DNA of 64,000 bases from Erythrobacter sp. UBA1916 (GCA_002337385.1 DDFY01000025.1:46918-110917); one strand, 5' to 3'. Counted from the first letter of the stretch, positions 6,599 to 16,377 are shown. Notes: a model not told the origin generated them from the sequence alone. A program made the numbers and translations.

Positions 6599-9303
6599 CA
6601 GAATTGGGTCCCTACGTTGAACGAGAGTGTCTTGGTCTGGTCGCCGCGCTCCTTAGAAAGAGCATAGGCTAAATCGATCCTGAACGGACCGAAAGGAGAT
6701 CTCCAGTTGACGCCGATACCGGCGGTAATACGCGGCTTCCACGTGTTGCCGACAAACTCTTCGCGGAAGAAGCCGCCGAACGGGTTGTAAAACAACTGTT
6801 CGTTGGTCGCGCCGGTCGGCGAGGTCGGGCTGGTGACGGCTTCGAACTGCTGGTTCCCCTGAGCGTCAAGCACAGGCGCACCGGAGCCGTCGACCACGAG
6901 CTGGCTGTAAAGCGCCTCGCCCGCGGCATTACGCTGCGCGACCAGGATCGGATCTTCCGGCGTGTTCTGAGTGAGTGCCGGCGTGTCCACACCGAACACC
7001 GAGCCGACATCGACAAAGATCGAAGGCCGTAAACCAAGCTCGCGCGCGCCGGAACCGAGCGGAATTTCGATCTCGGCGCGAGCCAGGTAATAGGCCCGGC
7101 CGCCGAGCGCGTCGTCCCGGTTTCTGTCATTTTCGAGGTCGTTGAGGACGTAGTTGCCCTCCTCGTCCTGGGTGTAGAAGCGGCGTATCACACGCGGGCC
7201 AACGCCGCGGATGTCGAAGCCGCGAATCTGCGACTCACCAAGGAAGAAGCGATCGGGAAGCAGCACGTCGCTCTCACCCGGCTCGCGGCTGCCCCAGCCC
7301 ATGATATAGCCGCCTTCGACCTTCAGCGAGCCGATGAAGCCGCTGCCCAGCGGAACGAACTGCGCAGCCTCTGCGCGCGCCCGGACATACCGCGTGTTCC
7401 CGCCAAGACCGGCAATATCGAGTCCGACCGTGGCTGATTGTCCGCGTGTCGGACGCAGACGCGAGTTCAGCGAGTTGAAACTCAGCGAGAGCCCAAGGAT
7501 TGATTGGGTCCGGCTGCCCAGGGCTTCGCAAAGGTAGCGGCCCGACAGCGCCGGCTCGCAGGTTGCGATCCCGTCACCGTCAAAATCGCGGAAGTAGACG
7601 TTCTCGTCGACCGTAATATCCTGGAAGTTCAGCGTGTAGCTTACCAGCCCGCTCAGATATTCCGACAGCGGAACACCGACCCGCAGCCGCGCGCCCGTGG
7701 TCGACTGCTCGTAGGTCGCGGTCTGGCTCGAATAGTAGCGGTTGTTATAATCCTGCCGGTAGATCTCGAAGCCGGCAGCAATATCGCGGTCGAACACATG
7801 CGGTTCAGTGAAGCTGATGTTGCCCGACTTCTGGTAGCGCGAATAGTTCACGCCAAGCCCGATCGACTGGCCACGACCCCGGAAGTTGTTCTGCCGAATC
7901 GAGCCTGAGAAGATGAAGCTCTCAAGGCTGGAGAAACCAGCCGACAGCGACAGTTCGCCGGTCGGCTTTTCCTGCACATTGGCAACCAGGCGAATGCGGT
8001 CCGCGGTGGCCCCCTCGACCTGATCGATCTCGAAGTTTTCCTGGAAATACCCCAGCGAGTTGATGCGGGCGTTCGAACGGTCAACCTGCAGCGAGCTGAA
8101 GGCGTCGCCCTCGGCAATACGGAACTCGCGCCGGATCACCTTGTCCTGCGTCAGCGTGTTGCCGTTGATGTCGATCGCCTCGATGTAGGTACGATCGGAA
8201 TCGGCCACGGTGAAAGTGACATCCATCGTCAGCGTTTCACGGTTGAGCCGGATATCGGGCCGCACATTGGCGAAGGCATAGCCGAAGGCACCGGCGGTCT
8301 CGGTCAGACCTTCGACGGTGTTGTCGACCAGTTCGGCGTTGTACCAGTCGCCGCTCTGCATCGTCAGCGAAGAAGTCAGCGCTTCCGAGCTGAAGTCGCG
8401 CAGCTGGCTCACCACCTCAACATCGCCGAACTTGTAGCGCTCGCCCTCTTCCACCACGTAGGTGATGATGAAGTCGCGCTTGTCAGGCGTGAGTTCGGCC
8501 ACGGCCGAAACAACGCGGAAATCGGGATAGCCTTCGGTCAGGTAAAACTGACGCAGCTTCTGCTGGTCGAAGGCGAGGCGATCAGGGTCGTAACTGGTGT
8601 TCGAGCTGAAGATCTTGAGGAGGCCAGCCTCCTTGGTAACCATCTCGCCGCGCAGCTTGCCATCGGAAAACACTTCGTTGCCGATGATGTTGATCTGGCG
8701 GACCTTCGACTTCGGCCCTTCGGTGATCTCGAAGATCACATCGACGCGGTTCTGGTCGAGCATCACCATCTGCGGCTCGACACTGGCGGCAAAGCGGCCC
8801 TGCCGCTTGTACAGCTCGATAATGCGGGCAACGTCGGCGCGGACCTTCGAGCGGGTGAAGATCTGACGCGGCGCGAGGTTGATCTCGGGATAGATCTTGT
8901 CGTCCTTGAGGCGCTTGTTGCCCTCCAGCACGATGCGGTTGATCACCGGGTTTTCCTGCACCGTGATGACCACGTTGCCGTTGTTGTTGGCGATCTGGTA
9001 ATCGGAAAACAGTTCGGTCGCGGCAAGATCGAGCAGCGCCTGGTCAGCCGCCGCCGCAGTGTAGACCTCACCCACGCGCAGCTTAACGTAGCTGACGATG
9101 GTTGCCGGTTCGAGCCGCTGCGCACCGGCAACCGCGATGGAGCGAATAACGTCGCTCTGTTCGCTCGGCGCGGCCTCTTCAGTGGTGGCTTCCGCTTCGG
9201 TCTCCTGCGCCATCGCGGCGCAAGGCAGGCCTGCCAGCATCGTGCAGCCCATGAGGGTCGCAGCAAAGGTCTTGGCACAAGGCGTCGCTGTTTTCGAACC
9301 CAT
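6598..9303 (-). CDS. bamA: Outer membrane protein assembly factor BamA
   Basis: BamA is the Omp85 core of the outer-membrane beta-barrel assembly machine. From the chosen ATG (MGSKTATPCAKTF) it has about 901 residues: signal peptide ending near AMAQ, five POTRA repeats (about residues 50-430) including VQENPVINRIVLEGNKRLKDD, and a 16-strand barrel with the surface-antigen region ending in the aromatic FNVGTQF. The frame continues upstream to 9432 without a signal-peptide-like start, so the internal ATG is preferred. It is longer than E. coli BamA (810); a loop near residues 790-830 rich in T/P/A accounts for part of this. Confidence 0.97.
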   Translation of the reverse strand: MGSKTATPCAKTFAATLMGCTMLAGLPCAAMAQETEAEATTEEAAPSEQSDVIRSIAVAGAQRLEPATIVSYVKLRVGEVYTAAAADQALLDLAATELFSDYQIANNNGNVVITVQENPVINRIVLEGNKRLKDDKIYPEINLAPRQIFTRSKVRADVARIIELYKRQGRFAASVEPQMVMLDQNRVDVIFEITEGPKSKVRQINIIGNEVFSDGKLRGEMVTKEAGLLKIFSSNTSYDPDRLAFDQQKLRQFYLTEGYPDFRVVSAVAELTPDKRDFIITYVVEEGERYKFGDVEVVSQLRDFSSEALTSSLTMQSGDWYNAELVDNTVEGLTETAGAFGYAFANVRPDIRLNRETLTMDVTFTVADSDRTYIEAIDINGNTLTQDKVIRREFRIAEGDAFSSLQVDRSNARINSLGYFQENFEIDQVEGATADRIRLVANVQEKPTGELSLSAGFSSLESFIFSGSIRQNNFRGRGQSIGLGVNYSRYQKSGNISFTEPHVFDRDIAAGFEIYRQDYNNRYYSSQTATYEQSTTGARLRVGVPLSEYLSGLVSYTLNFQDITVDENVYFRDFDGDGIATCEPALSGRYLCEALGSRTQSILGLSLSFNSLNSRLRPTRGQSATVGLDIAGLGGNTRYVRARAEAAQFVPLGSGFIGSLKVEGGYIMGWGSREPGESDVLLPDRFFLGESQIRGFDIRGVGPRVIRRFYTQDEEGNYVLNDLENDRNRDDALGGRAYYLARAEIEIPLGSGARELGLRPSIFVDVGSVFGVDTPALTQNTPEDPILVAQRNAAGEALYSQLVVDGSGAPVLDAQGNQQFEAVTSPTSPTGATNEQLFYNPFGGFFREEFVGNTWKPRITAGIGVNWRSPFGPFRIDLAYALSKERGDQTKTLSFNVGTQF

Positions 9304-9481
9304 TATTTGTCCACTCTTCTCGGCACCGCACACCACCCGGAACAAACCTATCCTTGCCCGTTGCCAAACTGGCGGACGGGGAAAGGTCGGATCAGGCGCG
9401 AACAGCGCCCTTGCCCGATGCACAAAGCGCAATCAAGCAATCCGTCCGTATTGGGAACTCTGTAGCCGTCCTTATCCCCGC

Positions 9482-10591
9482 CTAGCTGCCGAAAATTGGC
9501 AACTTGGCAATGTCCAGTATCGTAACGAACAGCATCAGTGCGAGCACAAAGGCCATACCGGTGCGGAACGCCAATTCCTGACTGCGCGGGCTGGCTGGCT
9601 TGCGACGGATCGCCTCTGCCGCATAAAAAGCCAGATGCCCACCGTCGAGCGTTGGGATTGGCAGCAGGTTAATGAATGCCAAGTTAATCGAAATAAAGGC
9701 AATCAGCTCCACGAACGGCAGCGGCCCGAGGCTCAGCCGTTCGCCGGAAATTTTCGCAATTGTCAGCGGTCCGCCGAGCTCGTCCACCGAGCGTTCGCCA
9801 ACGATGATCTGCTTGATGCCGGTCACCATCATGCCCATCAGATCGACGCTGCGCTCAGCCCCGAAAGCCAGCGCGCCAATCGGCCCTTCACGCACGAATT
9901 CCTGCTCGAACGAGCCGATCCCGATCCGCCCAATGCGCGAGGCATTGCCGAAGCGATCCTTCAGCTCGACATCGGCAATCGTAAGTTCGGTGGTGCGCTC
10001 GGTTCCGCCTCGGTCGTAAGCCAGCTCCACCGTCCGCCCCGGATAGGGCAGGATCAATTCCTGCAGCTGCTGGAAGTTCTCGACCGGCGCGCCATCCACG
10101 GCGACAATCCGGTCGTTCAGCGCAAGCCCGGCCTCCTCGGCAGGAGAATCCTGCGTAATCGCCTGCACCACCGGCGGCGTGCTCGGGACACCGAAGCTCA
10201 TCGCGAAGCCGGCGAAGATCAGCACGGCAATCAACAGGTTCGTTACCGGCCCCGCCGCCACGATCAGTGCGCGCTGGTAGAGCTTCGCGCTCTGGAACGC
10301 GCCCTTTTCCGCTGGCGCATTCGGATCGGGCCTGGAAGCGGGGTTCATATCGCCGACGAACTGGACATAGCCGCCCATCGGTATCGCCGAAATCCGCCAG
10401 CGGGTGCCGCGGCTGTCGGTGCGGCCCCACAGCTCCTTGCCGAAGCCGACCGAAAAGACCTTCGCGCCGACGCCGAACCAGCGGCCCACGAGATAATGCC
10501 CCAGCTCGTGCAGGGTTACGAGCGGGCCGAGCATCAGCAGGAACCCTGCGAGCATCATCCACACGGGAACCGATTCAAAACTATCAGGCAA
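9482..10591 (-). CDS. rseP: Site-2 zinc metalloprotease RseP
   Basis: RseP is a membrane protease that cuts anti-sigma factors or signal-peptide remnants. The zinc site HELGH lies in the first transmembrane helix, and the LDG motif in LLPIPTLDGGHLAF. One PDZ domain sits between (about residues 115-200). The open frame reaches 10630, but a TTG at 10591 with AAGGAG ten bases upstream gives the expected short N-terminus (L/M-PDSFESVPVWMM) and only an 8-base overlap with dxr. I chose that start; the exact codon is an inference. Confidence 0.92.
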   Translation of the reverse strand: MPDSFESVPVWMMLAGFLLMLGPLVTLHELGHYLVGRWFGVGAKVFSVGFGKELWGRTDSRGTRWRISAIPMGGYVQFVGDMNPASRPDPNAPAEKGAFQSAKLYQRALIVAAGPVTNLLIAVLIFAGFAMSFGVPSTPPVVQAITQDSPAEEAGLALNDRIVAVDGAPVENFQQLQELILPYPGRTVELAYDRGGTERTTELTIADVELKDRFGNASRIGRIGIGSFEQEFVREGPIGALAFGAERSVDLMGMMVTGIKQIIVGERSVDELGGPLTIAKISGERLSLGPLPFVELIAFISINLAFINLLPIPTLDGGHLAFYAAEAIRRKPASPRSQELAFRTGMAFVLALMLFVTILDIAKLPIFGS

Positions 10592-11738
10592 TTTGCAACA
10601 TCTCCTTCGCGCGTCTGCGGGCTTCGGCATCGACGTGTAGCACGTCGTCGAGGCTCGCAGGCGCTGTCGGCTCGAACTTGTCGAGCACCTTGTCAGCTAA
10701 TGCCGCAATTTGTGTGAACTTTATCTGACCATCGAGAAATGCCGCAACGGCAACCTCGTTGGCGGCGTTGAGCACGGCCGGTGCGCCCCCGCCCGCCTGC
10801 GCTGCCTCGCGCGCCAGCCGGGTGGCCGGGAAACGCTCCTCATCAGGGGCGAAGAAACTCAGTTCGCCGATCGCCGCGAGATCAAGCGGCTTGCACGGCG
10901 TGTCCATCCGTTCGGGGTAAGCAAGGCACGAGGCAATCGGCACGCGCATATCCGAGGGGCCAAGCTGCGCGAGCGTGGAACCGTCGCGGTATTCGACCAT
11001 CGAATGGATCACGCTTTGCGGGTGAACCACGATGCGCAGCCGGTCCAGACCGACCGGAAACAGGTGCCAGGCCTCGATGAATTCTAGCCCCTTGTTCATC
11101 ATCGTGGCGCTATCGACGCTAATCTTCGCGCCCATGTCCCAGTTGGGATGCGCAACGGCCTGCGCGGGGGTCGCGGCCTCCAGCTCGGCCAGCGTCTTGG
11201 TGCGGAACGGCCCGCCGCTGGCGGTGAGCGTGATCCAGCGCACGTCCTTGATGTCATTGCCTTCGAGGCACTGGAAGATCGCGTTGTGCTCGCTATCAGT
11301 CGGCAGCAGGGTCGCGCCGTGGCGTGCAACCGCGTCCATCAGGATCGCACCTGCCGAAACCAGCGCTTCCTTGTTGGCCAGCGCAATGGAGCGCCCGTTT
11401 TCGACCGCGCGCATAACCGGGCCAAGCCCGGCGCATCCGACGATCGCGGCGACCGTCATATCGACCGGACGCGCCGCGGCATCGCACAGCGCCTCGCGGC
11501 CACCGGCGGCTTCGATGTTGGTGCCTGAGAGGTGCTGGCGCAGCTCGGAAAGACGGCTTTCGTCAGAAACAACAGCCACTTGCGCGCCAAACTCGATAGC
11601 GAGTTTCGCCAGCTTCTCGGCCGAGCAATTGGCCGAGAGCGCGACGACCTGCCAGTGCTCGCGGTTGCGGCGGATCAGATCGAGCGTGGAATCGCCGATC
11701 GAGCCGGTGGCACCGAGAATGGAAATAGTGCGGGTCAT
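10584..11738 (-). CDS. dxr: 1-deoxy-D-xylulose-5-phosphate reductoisomerase
   Basis: Dxr makes 2-C-methyl-D-erythritol 4-phosphate, the first committed step of non-mevalonate isoprenoid synthesis, using NADPH. The 384-residue protein starts with the nucleotide-binding ILGATGSIGDSTLDLIRRN. It has the metal/substrate segments LPTDSEHNAIFQCL and ASGGPF, and the NWDMGAKISVDSATMMNKGLE block. It is at normal length. It overlaps cdsA by 4 bases upstream and rseP slightly downstream. Together with uppS in the same operon it feeds undecaprenyl phosphate synthesis. Confidence 0.98.
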   Translation of the reverse strand: MTRTISILGATGSIGDSTLDLIRRNREHWQVVALSANCSAEKLAKLAIEFGAQVAVVSDESRLSELRQHLSGTNIEAAGGREALCDAAARPVDMTVAAIVGCAGLGPVMRAVENGRSIALANKEALVSAGAILMDAVARHGATLLPTDSEHNAIFQCLEGNDIKDVRWITLTASGGPFRTKTLAELEAATPAQAVAHPNWDMGAKISVDSATMMNKGLEFIEAWHLFPVGLDRLRIVVHPQSVIHSMVEYRDGSTLAQLGPSDMRVPIASCLAYPERMDTPCKPLDLAAIGELSFFAPDEERFPATRLAREAAQAGGGAPAVLNAANEVAVAAFLDGQIKFTQIAALADKVLDKFEPTAPASLDDVLHVDAEARRRAKEMLQIA

Positions 11739-12418
11739 AGGTTCACAACCCCGCCCACGGCGACATCGATCAGCCCCACCACAAAGGCCACGGCGACCAG
11801 CCCGTCCACCCGGTCGAACACCCCGCCATGTCCGGGAATGAGGGCCGACGAATCCTTCACACCCGCGCGCCGCTTGAGCCAGCTTTCGAGGAAGTCACCC
11901 GACTGAGCCACCACAGCAATTATCACGCCGAAGAGCGCGGCAGGCGCTGCGTCGACAAGCGGGCCGTTGAATGCGGGCAACCCGGCCAGCACCAGCGCCG
12001 CCAACACCGCGCCGCCCCCCAGCCCGGCCCATGTCTTCGAGGGGCTGATCGAAGGGGCAATCTTCGGCCCGCCAATCGTACGGCCAGCAAAATAGGCGCC
12101 GATGTCAGTCGCAATGACGCCGAGCATGATCTCGATCAGGAACCCATTGCCAATGCCAGAGAGAAACAGGCCAGCCAGCCCGATATAGACGCCGCCGCCA
12201 ATGACCCATGCCACCTTCGCCGCCAAGCCAAAGGGCGTCTTGATGACCAGCCGCAGCAGTTCGCCATAGCAAACCAGCGCGACGACATAGATCAGCGCAT
12301 CAAGCCAGCCGCCACCCAGCCACAGCGCCGTGCCCGCCACCGCCAGCATGACCACCGCACTCGCGGCGCGCACGCCGAGATCGGATGAACCCTTCGCCTT
12401 GCGGTCAGCGCCCTCCAT
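11735..12418 (-). CDS. cdsA: Phosphatidate cytidylyltransferase
   Basis: CdsA makes CDP-diacylglycerol from CTP and phosphatidic acid, the precursor used by the PssA protein encoded further along the window. It is an integral membrane protein with about six helices. The signature region SPSKTWAGLGGGAVLA is present, as is the C-terminal HGGVFDRVDGLVAVAF. The ATG at 12418 (MEGADRKAKG) has AGGGAA eight bases upstream and overlaps uppS by 14 bases. A second ATG at 12448 lies further inside uppS and is less likely. Confidence 0.94.
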   Translation of the reverse strand: MEGADRKAKGSSDLGVRAASAVVMLAVAGTALWLGGGWLDALIYVVALVCYGELLRLVIKTPFGLAAKVAWVIGGGVYIGLAGLFLSGIGNGFLIEIMLGVIATDIGAYFAGRTIGGPKIAPSISPSKTWAGLGGGAVLAALVLAGLPAFNGPLVDAAPAALFGVIIAVVAQSGDFLESWLKRRAGVKDSSALIPGHGGVFDRVDGLVAVAFVVGLIDVAVGGVVNL

Positions 12419-13085
12419 AGCGGCGTTCCCTTGTCGCGAATTCCTCACAAGCTGCGCGCAGTTCGGCCTCGCCGAAATCAGGCCACAGCACGTCGGTGAA
12501 AATCATCTCGGCATAGGCCGATTGCCACAGCAGGAAATTCGACAGTCGCACCTCGCCGCTGGTGCGGATCAGCAGGTCGAGCGGCGGCAGGTCAGCCGTA
12601 TAGAGGTGCTTCTCGATGGCATCGGCCGTCACCTCGCCCTCTTCCGCCGCCAGCGCCGCCGCGCGCACAATCTCCTGCTGCGCGCCGTAGTTGAGCGCCA
12701 CGGCCAGCGTGCGCTTGCCGCCCGCCGTGCGCTCCAGAGCATCGTCCAGCCGGGCGACAATATCGGGATCGAAGGCCTTGTAGTCGCCAATAATGCGCAG
12801 CCGCAGGCCCTTGGCGATGAAGTCGGCAATGTTGGCTTCGATGAAGCGGCGCATCAGCCCCATGAGGTCGGAGATTTCCTCCGCCTCGCGCTTCCAGTTC
12901 TCGCTGCTGAACGCATAGAGCGTCAGGCACTCGATCCCGAGCACCTCGCAAGCCTCGACCGCGCGCTTGACCGCGTCGCCGCCCGCCTTGTGCCCCATGG
13001 CACGCGGCAGCCTGCGCTTCTTCGCCCAGCGGCCATTGCCGTCCATGATAATGGCGACATGACGGGGATAGGACTGTGCGGACAT
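12405..13085 (-). CDS. uppS: Isoprenyl transferase (undecaprenyl diphosphate synthase)
   Basis: UppS condenses isopentenyl diphosphate onto farnesyl diphosphate to make the C55 lipid carrier. The 226-residue cis-prenyltransferase carries HVAIIMDGNGRWAKKR with the catalytic aspartate D15. It also has the YAFSSENWKR motif and the C-terminal DLLIRTSGEVRLSNFLLWQSAY motif that binds isopentenyl diphosphate. It sits between frr and cdsA. Confidence 0.98.
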   Translation of the reverse strand: MSAQSYPRHVAIIMDGNGRWAKKRRLPRAMGHKAGGDAVKRAVEACEVLGIECLTLYAFSSENWKREAEEISDLMGLMRRFIEANIADFIAKGLRLRIIGDYKAFDPDIVARLDDALERTAGGKRTLAVALNYGAQQEIVRAAALAAEEGEVTADAIEKHLYTADLPPLDLLIRTSGEVRLSNFLLWQSAYAEMIFTDVLWPDFGEAELRAACEEFATRERRYGGR

Positions 13086-13102
13086 GGAAATCTTTCTGGC
13101 GC

Positions 13103-13660
13103 TTACTGCGTCAGGATTTCCTTTTCCTTCGCCTCGGTCGCCTTGTCCGTCTCCGCGACATATTTGTCAGTCAGCTTCTGCACCTCGTCCTCGAGCTTCT
13201 TGCGCTCGTCCTCGGAGATTTCCTTCTTCTTCTCGTCGTCCTTCAGCGCTTCGTTCGCGTCACGGCGCACGTTGCGAATGGCGATCTTGGCCTGCTCGCC
13301 ATAGTTGCCGGCCAGCTTGGCCAGTTCCTTGCGCCGCTCCTCGTTGAGATCGGGCAGCGGCAGGCGGACGGTCTGCCCGTCGCTCATCGGGTTAAGGCCG
13401 AGATTGGCCTTGCTGATGCCCTTTTCCACGGCGCTGACGTTCGCCTTGTCCCACACCTGCACGCTGAGCATACGCGGCTCGGGCGCGGACACGGTGGCCA
13501 CCTGCGAAAGCGGCATCATCGAACCGTAAACCTCGACCACGACCGGATCGAGCAACGCGGTGTTCGCGCGCCCCGTACGCAGGCCACCAAGGTCGCCCTT
13601 GAGGCTCTCCACTGCGCCCGCCATCCGGCGCTCCACATCAGCCTTGTCGTATTTTGCCAT
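13103..13660 (-). CDS. frr: Ribosome recycling factor
   Basis: RRF, with EF-G, splits post-termination ribosomes. The 185-residue protein has the family length and blocks: RRMAGAVESLKGDLGGLRTGRA near the start, the conserved VPLPDLNEERR-like segment (here RLPLPDLNEERRKEL), and RNVRRDANEAL in the three-helix stem. It lies between pyrH and uppS, the usual order in proteobacteria. Confidence 0.98.
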   Translation of the reverse strand: MAKYDKADVERRMAGAVESLKGDLGGLRTGRANTALLDPVVVEVYGSMMPLSQVATVSAPEPRMLSVQVWDKANVSAVEKGISKANLGLNPMSDGQTVRLPLPDLNEERRKELAKLAGNYGEQAKIAIRNVRRDANEALKDDEKKKEISEDERKKLEDEVQKLTDKYVAETDKATEAKEKEILTQ

Positions 13661-13690
13661 GATAAGTTCCTGAAATTCTCTATGTCTCTA

Positions 13691-14410
13691 TCAGTCCTTG
13701 CGGACAATCGTCTGCACACCCTCGCCCGCCAGCACGCGCGCCACATTCCCCTTCTCGCGGATCGAGAACACCACGATCGGGATATCGTTCTCTCGGCACA
13801 GCGCCACGGCAGCTGCATCCATAACCTTGAGATTGGCCGAAAGCACCTGCGAATAGGTGATAGTTTCGAAGCGGACCGCATCATCGGCCTTTTTCGGGTC
13901 CTTGTCATAGACACCGTCGACGCTGGTGCCCTTGAGCAGCGCGTCGCAGTTCATCTCCGCCGCGCGCAGGGCTGCGCCGGTATCGGTGGTGAAGAACGGG
14001 TTGCCGGTGCCCGCGGCAAAAATCACGATCCGGCCCTTCTCCAGATGCCGCTCGGCGCGCCTGCGGATATAGGGCTCGCACACAGCAGGCATCGGAATGG
14101 CGCTCTGCACCCGGGTTTCGACCCCGGCGTTCTCGAGCGCGTTCTGCATGGCAAGCGCGTTCATCACGGTAGCCATCATGCCCATGTAGTCTGCCGTGGT
14201 GCGATCGAGCCCCTTGGCCGCACCCGAAATGCCGCGAAAGATGTTGCCGCCGCCAATCACGAGGCAAATTTCGAGCCCGGTTGCGTGGGCAGCCTTCACC
14301 TCTTCGGCCAGGCCAGCGACGAACTCCGCATCGATCCCGAATTCCTCTTCCCCCATCAGCACCTCGCCCGAAAGTTTGAGCAGGATGCGCTTGGTGTCGG
14401 GCAGGAGCAT
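13691..14410 (-). CDS. pyrH: Uridylate kinase
   Basis: PyrH phosphorylates UMP to UDP and is regulated by GTP and UTP. From the ATG at 14410 (MLLPDTKRILLKLSGEVLMG) it has 239 residues with the amino-acid-kinase motifs KLSGE, GGGNIFRG, and GTGNPFFTTDTGAALRA. The frame continues upstream to 14503 through poorly conserved sequence, so the shorter start with AGGA upstream is preferred. It follows tsf after a terminator-like hairpin. Confidence 0.97.
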   Translation of the reverse strand: MLLPDTKRILLKLSGEVLMGEEEFGIDAEFVAGLAEEVKAAHATGLEICLVIGGGNIFRGISGAAKGLDRTTADYMGMMATVMNALAMQNALENAGVETRVQSAIPMPAVCEPYIRRRAERHLEKGRIVIFAAGTGNPFFTTDTGAALRAAEMNCDALLKGTSVDGVYDKDPKKADDAVRFETITYSQVLSANLKVMDAAAVALCRENDIPIVVFSIREKGNVARVLAGEGVQTIVRKD

Positions 14411-14500
14411 GTGGGGGTATCCTAGGCAAGAATGCGTGTTGGCGGGCGTCTTAGTGCGCGGGCCGTCCGGTGCCAAGGGGGCTATCGGTACGCCGCACAG

Positions 14501-14534
14501 CAAAACGGCCGCTGGAGCATCCCCCGGCGGCCGC
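14501..14534 (-). terminator. Intrinsic terminator after tsf
   Basis: CGGCCGC (14506-14512) pairs with GCGGCCG (14527-14533), with extra pairs in between. On the minus strand the stem is followed by TTTTG. It separates the rpsB-tsf transcript from pyrH-frr and the rest, though read-through is likely. Confidence 0.7.
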
Positions 14535-14560
14535 CTTGTTGTCTGGTATGATCGAAAGGA

Positions 14561-15487
14561 TCAGCCGGCGACAGCCGCAGCCACTTCCGCCGCGAAGTCG
14601 GTCTCTTCCTTCTCGATGCCCTCGCCGAGCTGGAAGCGGACATAGTCCTTCAGCACGATGGCGGTGCCAGCGTCCTTGCCAGCCTTGGCAACGACGTCAG
14701 CGATCGGGGTCTTGTTGTCCATCACGAAGATCTGGCTGAGGAGAGCGTTCTCCTTGGCGTACTTCTTGATGGCACCATCGACCATCTTTGCCTGCACCTC
14801 GGCGGGCTTGCCGCTTTCCGAAGCCTTCTCGGCAGCGATCTTGCGCTCACGCTCGATCACGTCGGCGTCGAGGCCGTCAGCATCGAGCGCCTGCGGGAAC
14901 GCTGCAGCGATGTGCATGGCGATCTGCTTGCCGAGCGGTTCGAGCACGTCGGCACCGGCTTCGCTCTCGAGCGCAACCAGCACGCCGATCTTGCCGAGGT
15001 TCGGCGCAGCAGCATTGTGCATGTAGGGCACGATCAGGCCGTTCGACACGGCCACGCTCTTCATGCGGCGAACCTGCTGGTTCTCACCGATGGTGGCGAC
15101 GTTGTTGGTCAGCTTGTCGGACACGGTGCCGCCATCGGGATAGGCAGCGGCCTTGAGCGCTTCCACATCATCGCTGTCGAGACCGAGAGCGACATCGGTG
15201 GTCTTGCGCACGAAGTCCTGGAACTGGTCGTTCTTGGCGACGAAGTCGGTCTCCGAGTTGACCTCGACGGCCACGCCCTTGGTGCCTTCGACGGCAACAC
15301 CGACGAGACCTTCGGCAGCGGTACGGCTCGACTTCTTCTGCACGGCGGCGAGGCCCTTGGCGCGCAGCGCGTCGATTGCAGCTTCGATATCGCCGCCAGT
15401 TTCCTCGAGCGCTTTCTTGGCGTCCATCATGCCTGCGCCGGACTTTTCGCGGAGCGCCTTCACATCGCTTGCGGTAAATGCAGCCAT
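14561..15487 (-). CDS. tsf: Translation elongation factor Ts
   Basis: EF-Ts is the nucleotide exchange factor of EF-Tu. The start at 15487 (MAAFTASDVKALREKSGAGMM) has AAGGA at normal spacing; an ATG three codons upstream has none. The protein, about 308 residues, contains the TGAGMMDAKKAL-like segment, the core motif VEVNSETDFVAKNDQF, and the C-terminal subdomain. Downstream of rpsB as in nearly all bacteria. Confidence 0.98.
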   Translation of the reverse strand: MAAFTASDVKALREKSGAGMMDAKKALEETGGDIEAAIDALRAKGLAAVQKKSSRTAAEGLVGVAVEGTKGVAVEVNSETDFVAKNDQFQDFVRKTTDVALGLDSDDVEALKAAAYPDGGTVSDKLTNNVATIGENQQVRRMKSVAVSNGLIVPYMHNAAAPNLGKIGVLVALESEAGADVLEPLGKQIAMHIAAAFPQALDADGLDADVIERERKIAAEKASESGKPAEVQAKMVDGAIKKYAKENALLSQIFVMDNKTPIADVVAKAGKDAGTAIVLKDYVRFQLGEGIEKEETDFAAEVAAAVAG

Positions 15488-15514
15488 TGTTTTCATCCTT
15501 TATTCTGTTCCGGT

Positions 15515-15541
15515 GGCGCCGGACCTGCTCTGGCCGGCGCC
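15515..15541. repeat. Inverted repeat between rpsB and tsf
   Basis: GGCGCCGG (15515-15522) pairs perfectly with CCGGCGCC (15534-15541). No T run follows on the minus strand, so it is better seen as an attenuator or mRNA-stabilising hairpin in the rpsB-tsf spacer than as a full terminator. Confidence 0.6.
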
Positions 15542-15591
15542 TTGGAGTGCCTGTGTGACATGCCGCTTACACGAAGCGGCTCGCCGCTCGA

Positions 15592-16377
15592 TCAGGCCTG
15601 GGCAGCAGCTTCAGCAGCGGGAGCTTCAGCGACGGCAGCCTCTGCCGGCGGCGCGTCCATGGCGCCGATGTCCGTGCCCGAATCGACCACGGCATCACCA
15701 CGACCGCTCGAAGCGGCAGCAGCAACGGCGTCGCAATAGAGGCGCACGGCGCGGCTGGCGTCGTCGTTGCCGGGGATCGGGAAGGCGATGCCCGAAGGAT
15801 CGACATTCGTATCCAGTACGGCGACGACCGGGATGCCAAGCACGTTGGCTTCCTTGATCGCGAGGTCTTCCTTGTTGGCGTCGATCACGAACATCACGTC
15901 CGGAACGCCGCCCATGTCGCGGATGCCGCCGAGCGAGAGCTCAAGCTTGTCACGCTCACGGGTGAGGTTGAGGATTTCCTTCTTGGTCAGACCAGCGGTG
16001 TCACCGCCAAGCATCTCTTCCAGCGTCTTGAGACGACGGATCGAGCCCGAGATGGTCTTCCAGTTGGTGAGCATGCCGCCCAGCCAGCGGTGGTTGACGA
16101 AGTGCTGGCCGCACGAACGCGCCGCCTGAGCGATCGGCTCCGCAGCCTGACGCTTGGTACCAACAAACAGCACCTTGCCGCCAGCGCGAGCCGTCGACTG
16201 CACGAAGTCGAGCGCGCGGGCCATCATGGGCACGGTCTGCGACAGGTCGATAATGTGAACACCGTTGCGGGCGCCGAAGATATACGGCTTCATCCGCGGG
16301 TTCCAGCGGTGGGTCTGGTGGCCGAAGTGTGCGCCGGCCTCGATCAATTGCTGCATCGTGACGGTAGGAGCCGCCAT
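15592..16377 (-). CDS. rpsB: 30S ribosomal protein S2
   Basis: S2 is a protein of the small ribosomal subunit. The 261-residue protein has the signature LIEAGAHFGHQTHRWNPRMK at the N-terminus, the FVGTKRQA block, and the conserved IPVVAVLDTNVDP region. The C-terminus carries an extra alanine/proline-rich tail of about 30 residues, common in alphaproteobacteria. AAGGAA precedes the ATG. The 5' leader is long (see the entry at 16378). Confidence 0.98.
   Translation of the reverse strand: MAAPTVTMQQLIEAGAHFGHQTHRWNPRMKPYIFGARNGVHIIDLSQTVPMMARALDFVQSTARAGGKVLFVGTKRQAAEPIAQAARSCGQHFVNHRWLGGMLTNWKTISGSIRRLKTLEEMLGGDTAGLTKKEILNLTRERDKLELSLGGIRDMGGVPDVMFVIDANKEDLAIKEANVLGIPVVAVLDTNVDPSGIAFPIPGNDDASRAVRLYCDAVAAAASSGRGDAVVDSGTDIGAMDAPPAEAAVAEAPAAEAAAQA

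Noticed and set aside
9098..10717. A 539-codon open frame on the plus strand
   Set aside because: It lies antisense to the bamA 5' end and rseP. Its composition (Arg/Gln/His/Ala rich) is the usual by-product of third-position GC bias. No domain is visible.
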